Of a stretch of 64,000 bases of DNA, positions 36,709 to 47,899 are shown piece after piece. Origin of the DNA: Orientallactaga sibirica. Taxonomy: Eukaryota; Chordata; Mammalia; Rodentia; Dipodidae. A program made the translations under genes and the position numbers. How positions within the stretch are numbered: position 1 is the first letter of the stretch; each line of letters starts with the position of its first letter. A model generated the notes under the pieces. The model saw only the letters and a list, made by a program, of their open reading frames with translations, had not been told where the DNA came from and searched no databases. The stretch spans positions 15,723,501-15,787,500 of the forward strand of contig JAEOAD010000040.1 in the NCBI GenBank assembly GCA_036365145.1. Reading direction: 5' to 3'.

Positions 36709-36834
36709 TATATCACATATTCTTAACCAGCCAAGATAGCTAACATTTTGTAATACTTCTGTAAAATATGATGGAAGCCATAACTCAGACCATACTCATT
36801 CTATAGCTATTTCTCTTTTTTTCCCTTTGGCTTT

Positions 36835-37006
36835 AAATTTTTTTAATTTATTTTGTCATATGTATGGGTGTGCATGCATGAGTATCAAGATCTTTTGCTA
36901 TGGCAGACAAATGCCTGATTGGCAGTACATAAGTGGTTGGAGAATTGAACCCAGTAGGTTTTGTAAGCAAGTGCCTTTAACCACTGAGCCATGCCCTCAG
37001 AGCCCC
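36835..37006 (-). repeat. Old tRNA-derived SINE (B2/ID-like)
   Basis: gttggagaattgaacccagt and aaccactgagccatgccctc are the degenerate B- and A-box regions. It has no CT tract. Confidence 0.6.
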
Positions 37007-37079
37007 CTAAAGCCATTCTACATGGCCTGGCACAAGTCTGCTCTTCCTCCTGGAATCATGTGCTCTCTGATGTTTGTTC

Positions 37080-37470
37080 CCAAACCAGCTTCTACAGTTG
37101 TAATTGTTACTAAAGCACAAGGTTTCATAAAATGCTTTCACAAAACGATGAAATATAAATTAAAAAAGAAAACTATTTTCAGGGACAAACATAATTGAAT
37201 GTTTTTGAAAGACTCGGCAGAGATGAATCATTTTTAAACAACGCTTTAAAAATGCTTTTGAATTAAGTGTGAACAGGCAATTGTAAAAGAATGGAGAAAA
37301 GAGTAAACCGTTAAGTCTAGAAGAATCCTGATTGTGCTGCAGTTGTCCAACTTCTGGTTCCACTTTGAATAGGTAGGAAATCCTACACAGGATATAATGG
37401 CTTGTGGATAACTGTAGATAATTCTCAAGGAAAAGACCTTGAAAAGGATTAGTGAAGTAGAGCACGTTTC
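37080..37470. promoter_or_regulatory. Candidate conserved non-coding element
   Basis: Complex AT-rich sequence without repeats, containing an inverted pair (tttcataaaatgctttcaca / atgaaa) and E-box/homeodomain-like words. Low-confidence inference from composition only. Confidence 0.15.
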
Positions 37471-37907
37471 TGTTTTAATTTTGTTTCCATTCCCTTTTCA
37501 ATATTTCAATTAACAAAAACATTTTGACATCAAACACATGCTTATGATTACATATCAGCATTGCCACTGGCCAGGTTCAGAATACGTGAGGTATACCATT
37601 GCCATGCACAGACGCAGCACTGTGAATTTACCATAGAGGAGTCTGAAACTCATTGAGAGCATGGGCCCAAGATTAGGAAGTGGTCATCCACACGCCAGGT
37701 ATCCACCAACCCTTCTCTTTCCAAAAAAAAAAAAAAATGTGAAGCCTTGCAAGGAAGATGGTCTTGCTCAAGACCCCACAGTGAAGTGAGCTAGCAGTGT
37801 GGAACACCCATGACAGGCTGCTGAATTCCCGGCCTGCTCAGCTAAACTGCCCTAGATCAGAGGTTGATTCTTGGGCCAGTCAGCCCTTCAAAAGTCAAAA
37901 CTCTGTG

Positions 37908-38130
37908 GGTTGGAGAGATGGCTTAGCGGTTAAGGCACTTGCCTTAAAAGCCAAAGGACCCAGGTTCAATTCCCCAGGACCCACATAAGACAGATGCACA
38001 AGGTCCACCCATGCATCTGGAGTTCGTTTGCAGTGGCTAGAGGCCCTGGCATGCCCATTCTCTCTCTCCCTCCCCCTGTCTCTTTGTCTCTCTAATAAAT
38101 AAATAAATTAATTAATTAATTTTTTAAAAA
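37908..38130 (+). repeat. tRNA-derived SINE
   Basis: B box ggttcaattcc, CT tract and aattaatt-rich tail. Confidence 0.93.
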
Positions 38131-38146
38131 AAAATATGAAAACTCT

Positions 38147-38305
38147 TCCAGGTGTGCTAGTGCATGCCTTTAATCCCAGCACTCAGGAGGCAGAGGTAGG
38201 AGGATCACTGTTAGTTCGAGGCCACCCTGAGAATGCATAGTGAATTCTATGTCAGCCTGGGCTAAAGTGAGACCCTACCTCAGAACACCAAAAAAATAAT
38301 AATAA
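38147..38305 (+). repeat. B1 SINE
   Basis: Begins ccaggtgtgctagtgcatgc and ends accaaaaaaataataataa. Confidence 0.92.
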
Positions 38306-38309
38306 AGTA

Positions 38310-40180
38310 AATCAAAATCCACTTAAATCTCCACTGTCATACCTCAAGAAACTGTTTTCATTTAAAACAAATTTAGATGTGTGTGTATTTGGATGGCAGA
38401 CTACACGGGTGGAAGGGTGGTTAAATGGATTCATGGATGGGAGAGAGAGAGAGAGACCAGCTCTTCGTGACTCTCTTTTTAGATGATTTCCCACTTTCCC
38501 ACCCATCCCCAGCACCTGTGGAAAGACTCCTGCTGCTTGTCATGCACACTTACAAGGACCGCCACCCCAAGGGTCACTTTATGCACAGTCAGCATTGCTA
38601 GATTTCAGAGGTGACGCCACCCACCAAGTTTATTTGGTTTTTCTTTTGTTTACTTTTGTTTTCATTTGCCAAGAATTATATCTGGGGGCCCGAGAAAAGA
38701 ATCCATGTTAAAAAGCAATTATTTCAAATGAGAGAAAAGGGGTTGTCAGACTACTGGATGGATGAGGGAGGTCATGACCTCCCCAATGCTCTGAACTCTG
38801 GCCGTACCAGACCCCGGCAACCCTTTCCTCTGACTGCCCCGTGGAAGTAGGACCCTGCTGCTCAGGGCTTCCTGAGGGGCCAGTGGCAAGGGTACAAATG
38901 AGAACATAGGCTTCAGGTTCCCAACTCCAGGCTGGTAGAAGGGTGAGGAGACCAGCTTGCATCAGAAGGAAAATGACCCTTTGACCAGACTTAGAGTACA
39001 TTATTTTGAACCTTCAATTTCCCAAACAGAGAAGAGAGGCCTTTAGACCTGTAGGGAATGATATCAGTAAATAGGGAGCTGCTTCAAATGCGATGCTAGC
39101 CACCTCTCTTCAGTACATCCAGTCACAGGAGTGCCTCACTCTGGGTTGGACCAGCATAAGCACACATGCACACAGGTGTGCACACGTGGTGAAGGCTTTA
39201 GATAAGAGCCACTTCAGCTCCAGCCCCAGAAAGTCGTAGTCTCCTAGCTGTACTGCTTTGTTTTCTTGAATGCTTAAGAAATGAGAGCAGATTTGTGAAA
39301 GAAAACCTGGATCTTGGTGCCCCCAAGAGACAGAGTTCCAAGCCCGGTGAACTCTGGGAACCCCAGAGAGAAAAGAATCCAGCCCACCTGAGAATCTAGT
39401 CCAGTGTCATTTCAGCCACCCCAGGAGACTTGCTAAGCCATCGGCCTTCTGTCCTTTTGAATGGTGCTGTGCCTGGAAATGTGGGGTCCTTGGAGAGTTC
39501 AGCCATCAAAACAACTGTCCTCCATCTGCTGAAACGAAGGGCCTTGAGTAAAAGGAGAAGGGAGGGAGGGAAGGCGCGGCATAGGAGCTCTGCATTGTTA
39601 CTCCAAGGAGTAACTGGACCCCTGCCCAGGAGACCCCCCAGGCCCTCCACAGAAAGACATTGCAGGGGCATGAGTCACCCTCATTTTAGAAGAGCACAGG
39701 AGAACCCTAGGGAGTTGGGGGGGGGGCTCCCTTACCAAGAGGCTGGCAACTTCTGAAGTTCACAGGCCATGCTCAGCTAAAGGCTAGGACCCGTTTCTGG
39801 TGTGTTATCTATTTAACTAAGTGGATTAAATGAGAATGGACTGGAATTGTACACTTAAGAGTTCCTTTACAAAAACGCTATTATCGCATAAGCTGACTTA
39901 ATGGAACTGTCAAGGGCGCATTGGAAGTAACTAAATACAGCAGCTGACAGAGAACAGCATCAAAGGAGGCGGTGTAGCAGGCCTGGGAAAGCTCACACCT
40001 TGTGCAGCCAGAAAGGAAGGGCCTGGGTCGAGCTGCAAGCCACCCAGTAAAGCCAACCTCAGGCACAGACCCACATCTTCCTGGGAAGAAGTGCATGTGC
40101 CACTTCCTCCATTGAATTTCTTTGGCTTAAAGGGGAATTAAATATAATTATTGACTTTTTACAGTATGGTCTTAACATAT
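38310..40180. other. Unique intronic sequence
   Basis: Includes a run of ten G at about 39717-39726. No exon recognised. The 108-codon frame at 39430-39756 has no known domain. Confidence 0.3.
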
Positions 40181-40185
40181 GTGAA

Positions 40186-40350
40186 AACAATGCAGTGGCT
40201 AGCAGACCACTTCCTGAGCGAGACAGCAAGGATTTGAATCTTAGCTTTACCTAGACTAGAGGTGTGACCTCCCCAAGCTCAGTTTCTCTGTCTGCAAAGT
40301 GGGAGTGTTAGCAGCGCCTGCTATGTTACCATGCTGGGTGTCTATCCGAT
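40186..40350 (+). repeat. MIR SINE relic
   Basis: gatttgaatcttagctttac, ggtgtgacctccccaagctc and agtttctctgtctgcaaagt in MIR order. Confidence 0.75.
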
Positions 40351-40384
40351 TAAGTATGCACTGTGTTTGTCGCTCCTTGCTGGG

Positions 40385-40605
40385 ACTAACCACCTAACCA
40401 AAAGCAGCTGATGGGAAGAAAGAGTTTATTTTGGCCTACAGTCTCCAGGGGAAGCTTGGAGATGGCAGGGAAAGGATGGTAGAGCAGAGGCTGGACAAGG
40501 CCTCCACCTCCCAAACTGCCACCAGCTGGGGACCAAGCGTTGAAAACACATGAGGCTATTGTGGTGGGAGGGGAACACATCTCATTCACACTACCGTCAT
40601 ATGCT
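40385..40605 (-). repeat. Solitary MT-type MaLR LTR relic
   Basis: agagtttattttggcctaca, ggatggtagagcagaggctg and ctggggaccaagcgttgaaa. It shares these blocks with the relic at 22308. Confidence 0.65.
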
Positions 40606-40904
40606 AATGTGCACAATCTTCTTGGAGTAGTTCCCATTGTAGGGTGAGCGCCCGTAATCATGGGCATTACATTAAACATGGGAAACAACTCAGTCCCTTC
40701 TGGAGCTTCTGAATCCACCTCCCTTCCTGTCCAGTAACTGCAGCATGAACTTGGCATACACACCTTTGCACATGAGCCTTTGAATGGTGGAAAGCTCCAT
40801 AAGTAGAGGAGCTGAGGTCCCCAAGCTGAAGGACATTTTGAGCCTTGGATCTACCAGGGACTGAGATGTGGGACCACCTATGAGTCACTGATTTTCTCTG
40901 ACCC

Positions 40905-41060
40905 ACAGTTTTTTTTGTTTTGCTTTGTTTTATTTTTAATTTGTTTTGTTTTCTGAGGCAGGCTATTGTTATATAGCTCAGACTGGCTTTGAATTCACAA
41001 TAGTCCTACCTCAGTCTCTTAACTGCTGATAGTCAAGTGTGTACCACCATACCTGGCAGC
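40905..41060 (-). repeat. Old, diverged B1 SINE
   Basis: tgaggcaggctattgttata, agactggctttgaattcaca and accaccatacctggc. It is far more diverged than the other B1 copies. Confidence 0.75.
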
Positions 41061-41132
41061 TGAACTTTATTGCTAAATGTTTTAGATGTGTAACTTTTGA
41101 GTAAATGAGTGTAATTACATGGTGAAGATCAG

Positions 41133-41250
41133 GGCTGGTAAGATGGCTCCATGACTACATAGGCACTTGCTTGCAAAGCCTTGGGCCAGGGTTCAATTCC
41201 CCAGCCACCCACATAAAGCCAGATGGGCATTTATTGGCACCCATATATAT

Positions 41251-41287
<37 letters not shown>

Positions 41288-41303
41288 AAATAAATAAAAA
41301 TGA
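41133..41303 (+). repeat. tRNA-derived SINE, variant with (CA)n in place of CT tract
   Basis: agggctggtaagatggctcc, ggttcaattccccagccacc, then (CA)n at 41257-41285 and aaataaata. Flanks acatggtgaagat and acatagtgaagat are a TSD. Confidence 0.88.
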
Positions 41304-41734
41304 AAATACATAGTGAAGATTAATAAAATTATGAAAACTGCTTAGATGGACAAGAATGAGTGTCCTTTGCCCTGTGTCCCCAGAATGTGTCCATCACAGA
41401 ACACTTGATCTACAGAAAACAGAACCATTGGAGAGGGTTCCAGCAGAAGTTGCCCGTGTGTAGTTGGTTTGAAGAGTGGACATAATTGACTATTTTTCAG
41501 GAACATTTTACTTGGCCTAATTTGATGAGTATCAAACTTATTATTTTCCAAAAACTTAAAATAGACAATATGGAAAATCCAATAGTTTTTTTTTTCAGAT
41601 CTATAGAAAATCACTTAAAATGCAAACTATAGTATCAGCTGGGTTGTCTTTCCGAGGAATTAAAACACGTTGCATGGAATTAGAGCTCATGGTGGTTTAT
41701 TTCTCTGTGTCTTTTTGTTTTATTTATTTATTTA

Positions 41735-41882
41735 TTTTGGTTTTTTTGAGGTAAGGTCTCACTCTAGCCCAGGCTGACCTGGAATTCACTATGTAGTCTC
41801 AGGGTAGCATTGAACTCATGGTGATCCTCCTACCGCTGCCTCCCGAGTGCTGGAATTAAAGGCGTGCACCATGCATGGCTCC
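41735..41882 (-). repeat. B1 SINE
   Basis: Reverse copy ending gtgcaccatgcatggct, with a small deletion. Confidence 0.92.
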
Positions 41883-42424
41883 TTTTTTTTCTTTTTTTCT
41901 TTTTTTGCCTTTTTACTTGAAAAAGAACTAGGTGATATAACACTTCTTTGTGTAATTGATACAGTTTCTCACATGTCAAGTGGCTCTGTGTGAGAGTTTA
42001 AGGAAGGAGCCCTTGCTAATTGGTAAAGCGCCTCTCCCTTCCTCCCCAGACTTCCTCTGGGTGGTCAGTGCACACCTGTGGATCGGATCAGAACTGTTCC
42101 CAGGGGTAAGCCTTCTCAAGAACCAGCAGAGGTTGTAGACACGCTTCTTAGAAAGCGCAGCATGGAATTATCCAGAGAGTGCATCTGCACTCCTTGAATT
42201 CTCTCCACCACCACCACCCCCACCCCCCAGTCCTCCATGGTCTGTGGGTCCCACACACGTAGGGTCTACAGAACACAAGGAGGCTTCTCCCACTAGACTT
42301 GCCTTCCACCGTGGTTTAGGAACGGCTTGTCCCCACAGCCTCACTCACGTACCAGAGATTGCTCCTGGGTACACTGTAGAGGTGACTCCCAGTGGAAGGT
42401 GAGTAGGTAATTGAGTTTACATGG

Positions 42425-42960
42425 CTGGGTATCTATAAAACAAAAGGGTTAGCTTACAGTCCTGGAGGCTGAGAACCCAAAATCTGGTAGGCCCATTTGT
42501 GTAGCCTCTGGCGAGGAGACGTCTCCTGGAGGATGGAATCATGGGACGGCATATGGGAGGGGCACTCACAAGGGGAGACAAAGCCCAGAAGGAAGGGAAG
42601 AGGCGGGTCTTATTCTTCTTTTAAATAACAACACACTCATTTAAGAACTCTCAGCTGGGCATGGTGGCTCACGCCTTGGGAGGCAGACGTAGGAGGATCG
42701 CCATGAGTTCAATGCTACCCTGAGACTACATAGTGAATTCCAGGTCAGCCTGGGCTAGAGTGAGACCCTACCTTGAAAAAAAAAAAACAAAAAATAAAAT
42801 AAAATAAAGAACTCTCCTTTCTACAAAACCCAGCACTAATCTTCTGAGGGCAGTACTCCCATAACCCACTCAACCTTCCACTGGGCATCACCTTTTTACA
42901 GTCCCACCATCTCGTACATCACCATGCATTCATGTGAAATATCCAGAGTCAGTAAATCCA
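42425..42960 (-). repeat. Solitary MST/THE1-type MaLR LTR relic, split by a B1
   Basis: cagtcctggaggctgagaac, gtctcctggaggatggaatc and cactcacaaggggagacaaa before the B1, aagaactctcctttct and related sequence after it. Reverse orientation, no viral genes. Confidence 0.65.
42653..42805 (+). repeat. B1 SINE with internal deletion
   Basis: ctcacgccttgggaggcaga lacks about 16 nt that normally read tttaatcccagcactc. TSD aagaactctc lies on both sides within the LTR. Confidence 0.93.
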
Positions 42961-43528
42961 TGCAGACAGCTGATTGTTTACTTCAAGGAGATATGGGTAG
43001 GAGCAACCAGAAGTGCCTTCTTGCTGGGATATGAAAGTTCTCATAAAATTGATTGTGGGGGGTGATAGCACTCTGAGTATACTGAAAGCTAGTGGGTTGT
43101 ACACGCTTTGCCTGGGGTACCACGTGGTGTGTGAACGGGGTTTAGAGACCAGGCTCGCTGCGTCTCATCACTGTGGGAGCTCAGAAAGCCAGCAGAGGTT
43201 GTGTCTGTGAATGAGCTCGTGCTGCGGCAGCTGGGGCTCAGGCCTGCTGAGGCCCCCAGAATGGCGTTGGAGACCACAGCTCAGTACTGTTCCCCAGAGG
43301 GAGGAAAGTGGGGTCATTTCTGTGAGCGTGGATTACCCAGCAATTCCATCCTGCTAAGACATAGATACCCAGACAGACAGACAGATGCTTGAGGCAGAAA
43401 GTAGAGCCCACAGGCCCCGCTCACCAGACCTACAGGTAATGTCCTAGGGCCTGAGCAGAAGTCGTGGAGCTGAGACAATGCCTGCACAAGGGACTTAACC
43501 TGTACATCAGTTACCCCATACTTAAAAA

Positions 43529-43699
43529 ATACATTTATTTATTTATCTATCTATTTATTTGAGAGAGAGACACAGCGACGGAGAGTGAGCATGCCACCAC
43601 TTTGTGCATTTGACTTTATGCGGGCGCTGGGGAATTGAGCCCAGGCCTTTAGGCTTTGCAAGCAAGCACCTTTAACTGCTGAGCCATCTCTCCAACCCC
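43529..43699 (-). repeat. tRNA-derived SINE with internal deletion
   Basis: Lacks the aatgggcgcaccagggcctc to cagatgc segment. It is the nearest tRNA-SINE upstream of the exon at 44394 and is in reverse orientation. Confidence 0.9.
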
Positions 43700-44393
43700 A
43701 CCTCATGCTTTGACAAAGGGGGGAATAATAGTGGCTATTATTGAATTGAGAATGCACATTTTTAATCCTTTTTTTTTTTTTTTTTTCGACTTCTGTCTCA
43801 TCCTCGATGGCTTTTCTTCTGAACGGGCTTCTAAGAGAGTAAGTCCATTCGAGAAAAGGAGAACAACTGCTGAGAGCCGCATTCCCTTGTGTTTCATCAG
43901 CGTCAGCCTCTGCCTTTTGAAACAGGCTGTGTGCCTCTCTCGCACACTAGACCCCTGTCAGAACTTGCTCATCCCAGTGAGTTCTGCTCTTGGGACAACC
44001 CTATCCTCTTTCCCTGTCTTTCTGTCTGGACACGGTTGCTGAGGTTCAAGCAAAGCCCTTCATCACAGAGCCCGCTTGTATTTTCCCTGGCGTGTCCTCA
44101 TAGTTCCCTGAGCCTGTATCTGAGGATCGCGGCCCAGCCAGGCCTTTCTGCCGGGAAGGTCCCGCAGTCTGGCCATGGAAGCCAGTGGCTCGCAGAGGTC
44201 CACTTCTGCCAAAGGCATGTGCACTCATCACGCCCCAACTGCTCGTGGATGACTGAAACAGCCCAGTTGGTGAAAAGCCAGGGAAAAGTAGGGTTAATGA
44301 AGTATCCAGCCATTGCATGGAGCTCGAGCTGTCACGAGGAAAACTTAATTTAAGGATTTTCTCACCTAAGAAAACATCCCTGGTCTGTTTCAG
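43700..44393. other. Intron flank upstream of the first exon
   Basis: T run at 43768-43786. No other repeat. Long minus-strand and plus-strand frames here are chance. Confidence 0.35.
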
Positions 44394-44539
44394 GCTGTGA
44401 CTCTGCAGCGAACCTGACATTTCCCAAGGCGCAGAGTGCGGCGGAGGGGCTCCTCTCATCTCTCCGGGAGCTGGCCGGGGCTCGGAGTCTCCTGAGGCAG
44501 TTTCAGTCTGTGTATGTTCCTGGGGACCACACCCACCAG
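44394..44539 (+). CDS. SCFD2: Internal coding exon of SCFD2 (Sec1 family domain containing 2), upstream of the two
   Basis: The exon is 146 nt. It is preceded by a pyrimidine-rich acceptor (tggtctgtttcag) and followed by the donor gtgagtg. Two bases complete a split codon (intron phase 1), then 48 codons read CDSAANLTFPKAQ at the start and end in VYVPGDHTHQ, with no stop. It joins in phase 0 to the exon at 59769. I recognise the joined peptide as the C-terminal third of SCFD2, a Sec1/Munc18-like protein thought to act in SNARE-dependent vesicle traffic. The stretch rich in L, R and A (SLRELAGARSLLRQF) looks alpha-helical. The preceding exon is not in the window, so the upstream intron is longer than 44 kb, which fits a gene known to have very large introns. 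The exon is much richer in GC than the intron around it. Identification is from memory of the protein, not from a search. Confidence 0.85.
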
Positions 44540-45701
44540 GTGAGTGCCTGCACTTCTCAGTACCTGTCTGTCTGTCTGTCCTCTTAATACATACAGAGGC
44601 CGCAGTCCACTCACTGCCTCTTGGATGAAGGGCTCCTTCTGACAGATTCCAGCTTCCCTTTTTGTTGAGAGTTTGGAGCTCTGCTGAGTCTGGAAGCCTC
44701 TCAATTCGTTTGTGCCCAGGCTTGATGGCAGATAAGCACTAGATAAGGAGTCAGCCACTGTTTGTATCCATGGGCCTGTCACAGATTTCCTCGTTTTCTT
44801 AGGACCCAGGACTAGCCTTAGGTGAGCACCGCGTTTCTAAGTCTAAGCAGCGCACCAACATTACAAGCCATCAGGATAATAAGGGGTCCCAGTGGCCTAT
44901 GGCAAAGAAGAAAGACGTTTGTGGCAAGGAGAGTGTTTATGAGTAAAGTTCCCTCGCTGCTGTCTAAGGTAGGAAAGACGCCTAGGGAACATGTTCAGAG
45001 CAGCGCGTAGGAAGATAGAACGAGAATCCAAGGTCAAAGTGGCAAGGGTTCTGTAAGCCTCCGCAGAATGAAGGCATAGGGATGCCCAAAGGGATATAGA
45101 AACCTGCTGCCACGGAGCCTGGGGGTCTCCGACGCTCAAGGCAGGGGCAGAAGTAAGATCCTGGTGACCAACGACGAGTCACCCAGGGAAGAACAGCTGT
45201 TTCAGGTGGGAAGGATCACCGAGAGTGCTGTGGGAATCTTCTTCTCCCCCACGATATTTGTAATAACATCCAGCCATTCCTGTTGCTTCTGGGTGAAGCG
45301 AGAGCTATGCCAGGGTGAGGAGACCAGCATTAGACTGCAGAGTCTTTACGTGTGTATGTAGATGAGCCAGTGTTCCCAATCAGACCAGCATAACCCCTGT
45401 GCTTCCTCTTGCAAACGCCCACGGTAGTTAGTACTTGAACACTTCTGTACACAGCTCCCACAGCAAGGGAGTCAGCAAGGCATTGTCCTGCAGTCTAGGA
45501 AGAGAGGTGACTTGCCACAGGCACCCAGTAGCCAAGGAAACCGCGTCCTCCTCCACTGGACCACGGTTCTCAGGGAGGTTTGAACAGTATTGGTTGATGC
45601 TGATGGTCATACAAAGTCACCCCAAATTACAAAGACCATAGAAATTAGCACACGACCTTCAAACATACTGTCCCATCCTCTTTTTAAAAATCTGAGCATA
45701 G

Positions 45702-45920
45702 GAGGCTGGAGAGATGGCTTAGCAGTTAAGCGCTTGCCTGTGAAACCTAAGGACCCTAGTTCGAGGCTCAATTCCCCAGGACCCATGTAAGCCAGATGCA
45801 CAAGGTGGCACATGCATCAGGAGTTCGTTTGCAGTGGCTAGAGGCCCTGGCGCATCCATTCTCTATCTATCTGCCTTTTTCTGTCTGTCACTCTCAAATT
45901 AATTAATTAATTAATTAAAA
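45702..45920 (+). repeat. tRNA-derived SINE (first of three)
   Basis: Contains gcgcttgcctgtgaaaccta and aattaatt-rich tail. Preceded by tctgagcata at 45691. Confidence 0.94.
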
Positions 45921-45946
45921 AGTAAAATAAAATAATCTGAGAATAG

Positions 45947-46108
45947 GGCTGGAGAAATGGCTTAGCAGTTAAGGCATTTGCCTGTGAAGCCAAAGGATGC
46001 AGGTTCGATTCCCCAGGACCCACATAAGCCAGATGCACAAGGGGCACATGCATCTGGAGTTTGTTTGCAGTGGCTAGAGGCCCTGGCGTGCTCATCCTTT
46101 CTCTGCCT

Positions 46109-46145
<37 letters not shown>

Positions 46146-46172
46146 TTGCAGATAAATAAATTAAATTTAAAA
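45947..46172 (+). repeat. tRNA-derived SINE (second of three)
   Basis: Preceded by tctgagaata at 45936. Long CT tract at 46113-46142. Confidence 0.94.
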
Positions 46173-46196
46173 AAATATTTTATAATCTGAGAATAG

Positions 46197-46377
46197 GTCT
46201 GGAGAGATGGCTTACTGGTAAAGGCACTTGCCTGAAAAGCCTGAGGACCCAAGTTCAATTCCCCAGGACCCACATAAGGCACAAGGTGGCACATGCATCT
46301 GGAGTTTGTTTGCAGTGGCTGAAGGCCCTGGCATGACCATTTTCTCTCTCTTTCTGTTTCTTCCCCCTCCCTCTGTC

Positions 46378-46433
<56 letters not shown>

Positions 46434-46440
46434 GTATATA
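46197..46440 (+). repeat. tRNA-derived SINE (third of three) ending in a TA-TG-TA microsatellite
   Basis: Preceded by tctgagaata at 46186 and followed by tttgagaata at 46443. Its CT tract gives way to tatata, then (TG)n at 46387-46423, then tatata. Confidence 0.92.
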
Positions 46441-46825
46441 TATTTGAGAATACACTCAGTTCACCAATCATATGTAAGCTTGTCATTAAGAAAAAAAGGT
46501 TAAATACCATGGTGTGGACTCATTCCAAAAGACATGAAGAAACTGATGATATATGATGAAATTAAACCTGAAGAATGTCAAGAAGTAAATAGCTACAGAG
46601 GTTGGCAGAGAAAATAAACCACAGAATTAACGAGGTCTTTTCTGTTTTATGAGCAGAACAGTGACTGCTTGGGCCAGCTTCACATAAACATGCATTAGCT
46701 ATAAATCTTGGGCGTAATGAGGACTTGATGGACCGAGAGCTTATCCCCAGCTGCCGGCACTGGCCTCTCTCCAGGCTCAGGACCTTGTCCTGCATCCATG
46801 ACTTTCAAAAAGTGAAATTTCCCTT

Positions 46826-46982
46826 TTTTTAGATGTTTTTGGTTTTTCGAGGTAGGGTCTCACTCTAGCCAAGGTTGTCCTGGAATTCAATATGTAGACT
46901 GAAGGTGGCCTTGAACTCACGGTGATCCTCCTACCTCTGCCTCCTGAGTGCTGGGATTAAAGGCGTGTACCACCACGCCCGG
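46826..46982 (-). repeat. B1 SINE
   Basis: TSD gtgaaatttccc at about 46814 and 46983. Confidence 0.94.
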
Positions 46983-47299
46983 TGAAATTTCCCATCTTGC
47001 ATGTATTTCTGCCATCAACACACTTGGCCCACACCCACAATAGAGTGAGTAGGAAACGGGAGGCACGGGGCACTGAGTGCATGTTGGGAAGATCTCATTG
47101 GTAATGGTACAAACACATAGTGAGATACTCCACTGTGAGACAGTGAAGGCAACAGAGGCAGCGATGCCAGGTGGAGCCACATCTCAGCCCTTGTCTTGGG
47201 CTCTGCTTCTTGATGCCCAGTGTCAACAGAGGTTCATGGGTAAAGAACAAAAAAAAATTGTAAAAATATAACAAAATATAAAATGAACAAAGTAATATG

Positions 47300-47480
47300 A
47301 GGGCTGAAGAAATGGCTTAGCAGTTAAGGCACTTGCCTATGAAGCCTGAGGACCCAGGTTCAGTTCCCTAGTACCCATATAAACCAGATGCACAAGATTC
47401 TAGGGTTCATTTGCAGTGGCTGGGGGCCCTGGAGTGCCATTATGTCTCTCTCCCTAATAAATAAATAAAATGGTTTTTAA
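47300..47480 (+). repeat. tRNA-derived SINE
   Basis: TSD aagtaatatgag at about 47290 and 47482. Short CT tract. Confidence 0.93.
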
Positions 47481-47899
47481 AAAGTAATATGAGTTTATGT
47501 TAAATTATATAACATATAAAGAAATCTATAATACATGCCTTGTGAGAGACAGGGAGGTTTATTGGACAAAAAGGAATCCTGTCTTCACATGTCCAGAGTA
47601 AAACCTTTTGACAGGAGGAGGGGGTATTTTCACCTCTTTGGGTTTTCCAACTTGTTGAAAAGTTTTAAAACTTTTGAAAGCGCACGTATGAGTCCTGTGA
47701 GGACAAGCGATTCTGAATAACCTCAGTACCGACTAGGTGGTTCACACACAGGAGGTGCCTCTTCGGTGTATTCGTGTGTATTCGTGTGCCTTTATTACAA
47801 GTTGAGGCTGTGTCTGGAGACAGAATTGACATACAAAGGAAAGTACTGACAGCCTGTGAGTAGCTGGGGCTGGTTTTGAAGGTGGGTGGGACTTGGCGA

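Larger units (their letters stand above)
36054..36722. repeat. Four-fold target-site duplication around three SINEs
   Basis: tatatcacatattc occurs at 36054-36067, 36281-36294, 36525-36538 and 36709-36722, all identical, with one SINE between each pair. Confidence 0.95.
1..44393 (+). other. SCFD2: SCFD2 upstream intron (3' part only)
   Basis: No coding exon could be supported in this stretch on either strand. It ends with the acceptor of the exon at 44394. It is dominated by SINEs listed separately. The spaces between repeats show no CpG island, no convincing promoter and no recognisable protein. Assignment as intron rests on the exon found at 44394 and on the known long introns of SCFD2. An unrecognised upstream exon could still be hidden here. 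Confidence 0.7.

Noticed and set aside
36054..36722. Possible CRISPR-like array (four identical spaced repeats)
   Set aside because: The spacers are recognisable SINEs and the repeats are target-site duplications in a mammalian genome.
1..44393. Additional SCFD2 exons upstream
   Set aside because: No frame with matching phase-1 donor and recognisable Sec1-like sequence was seen, but I cannot exclude a small exon without alignment.
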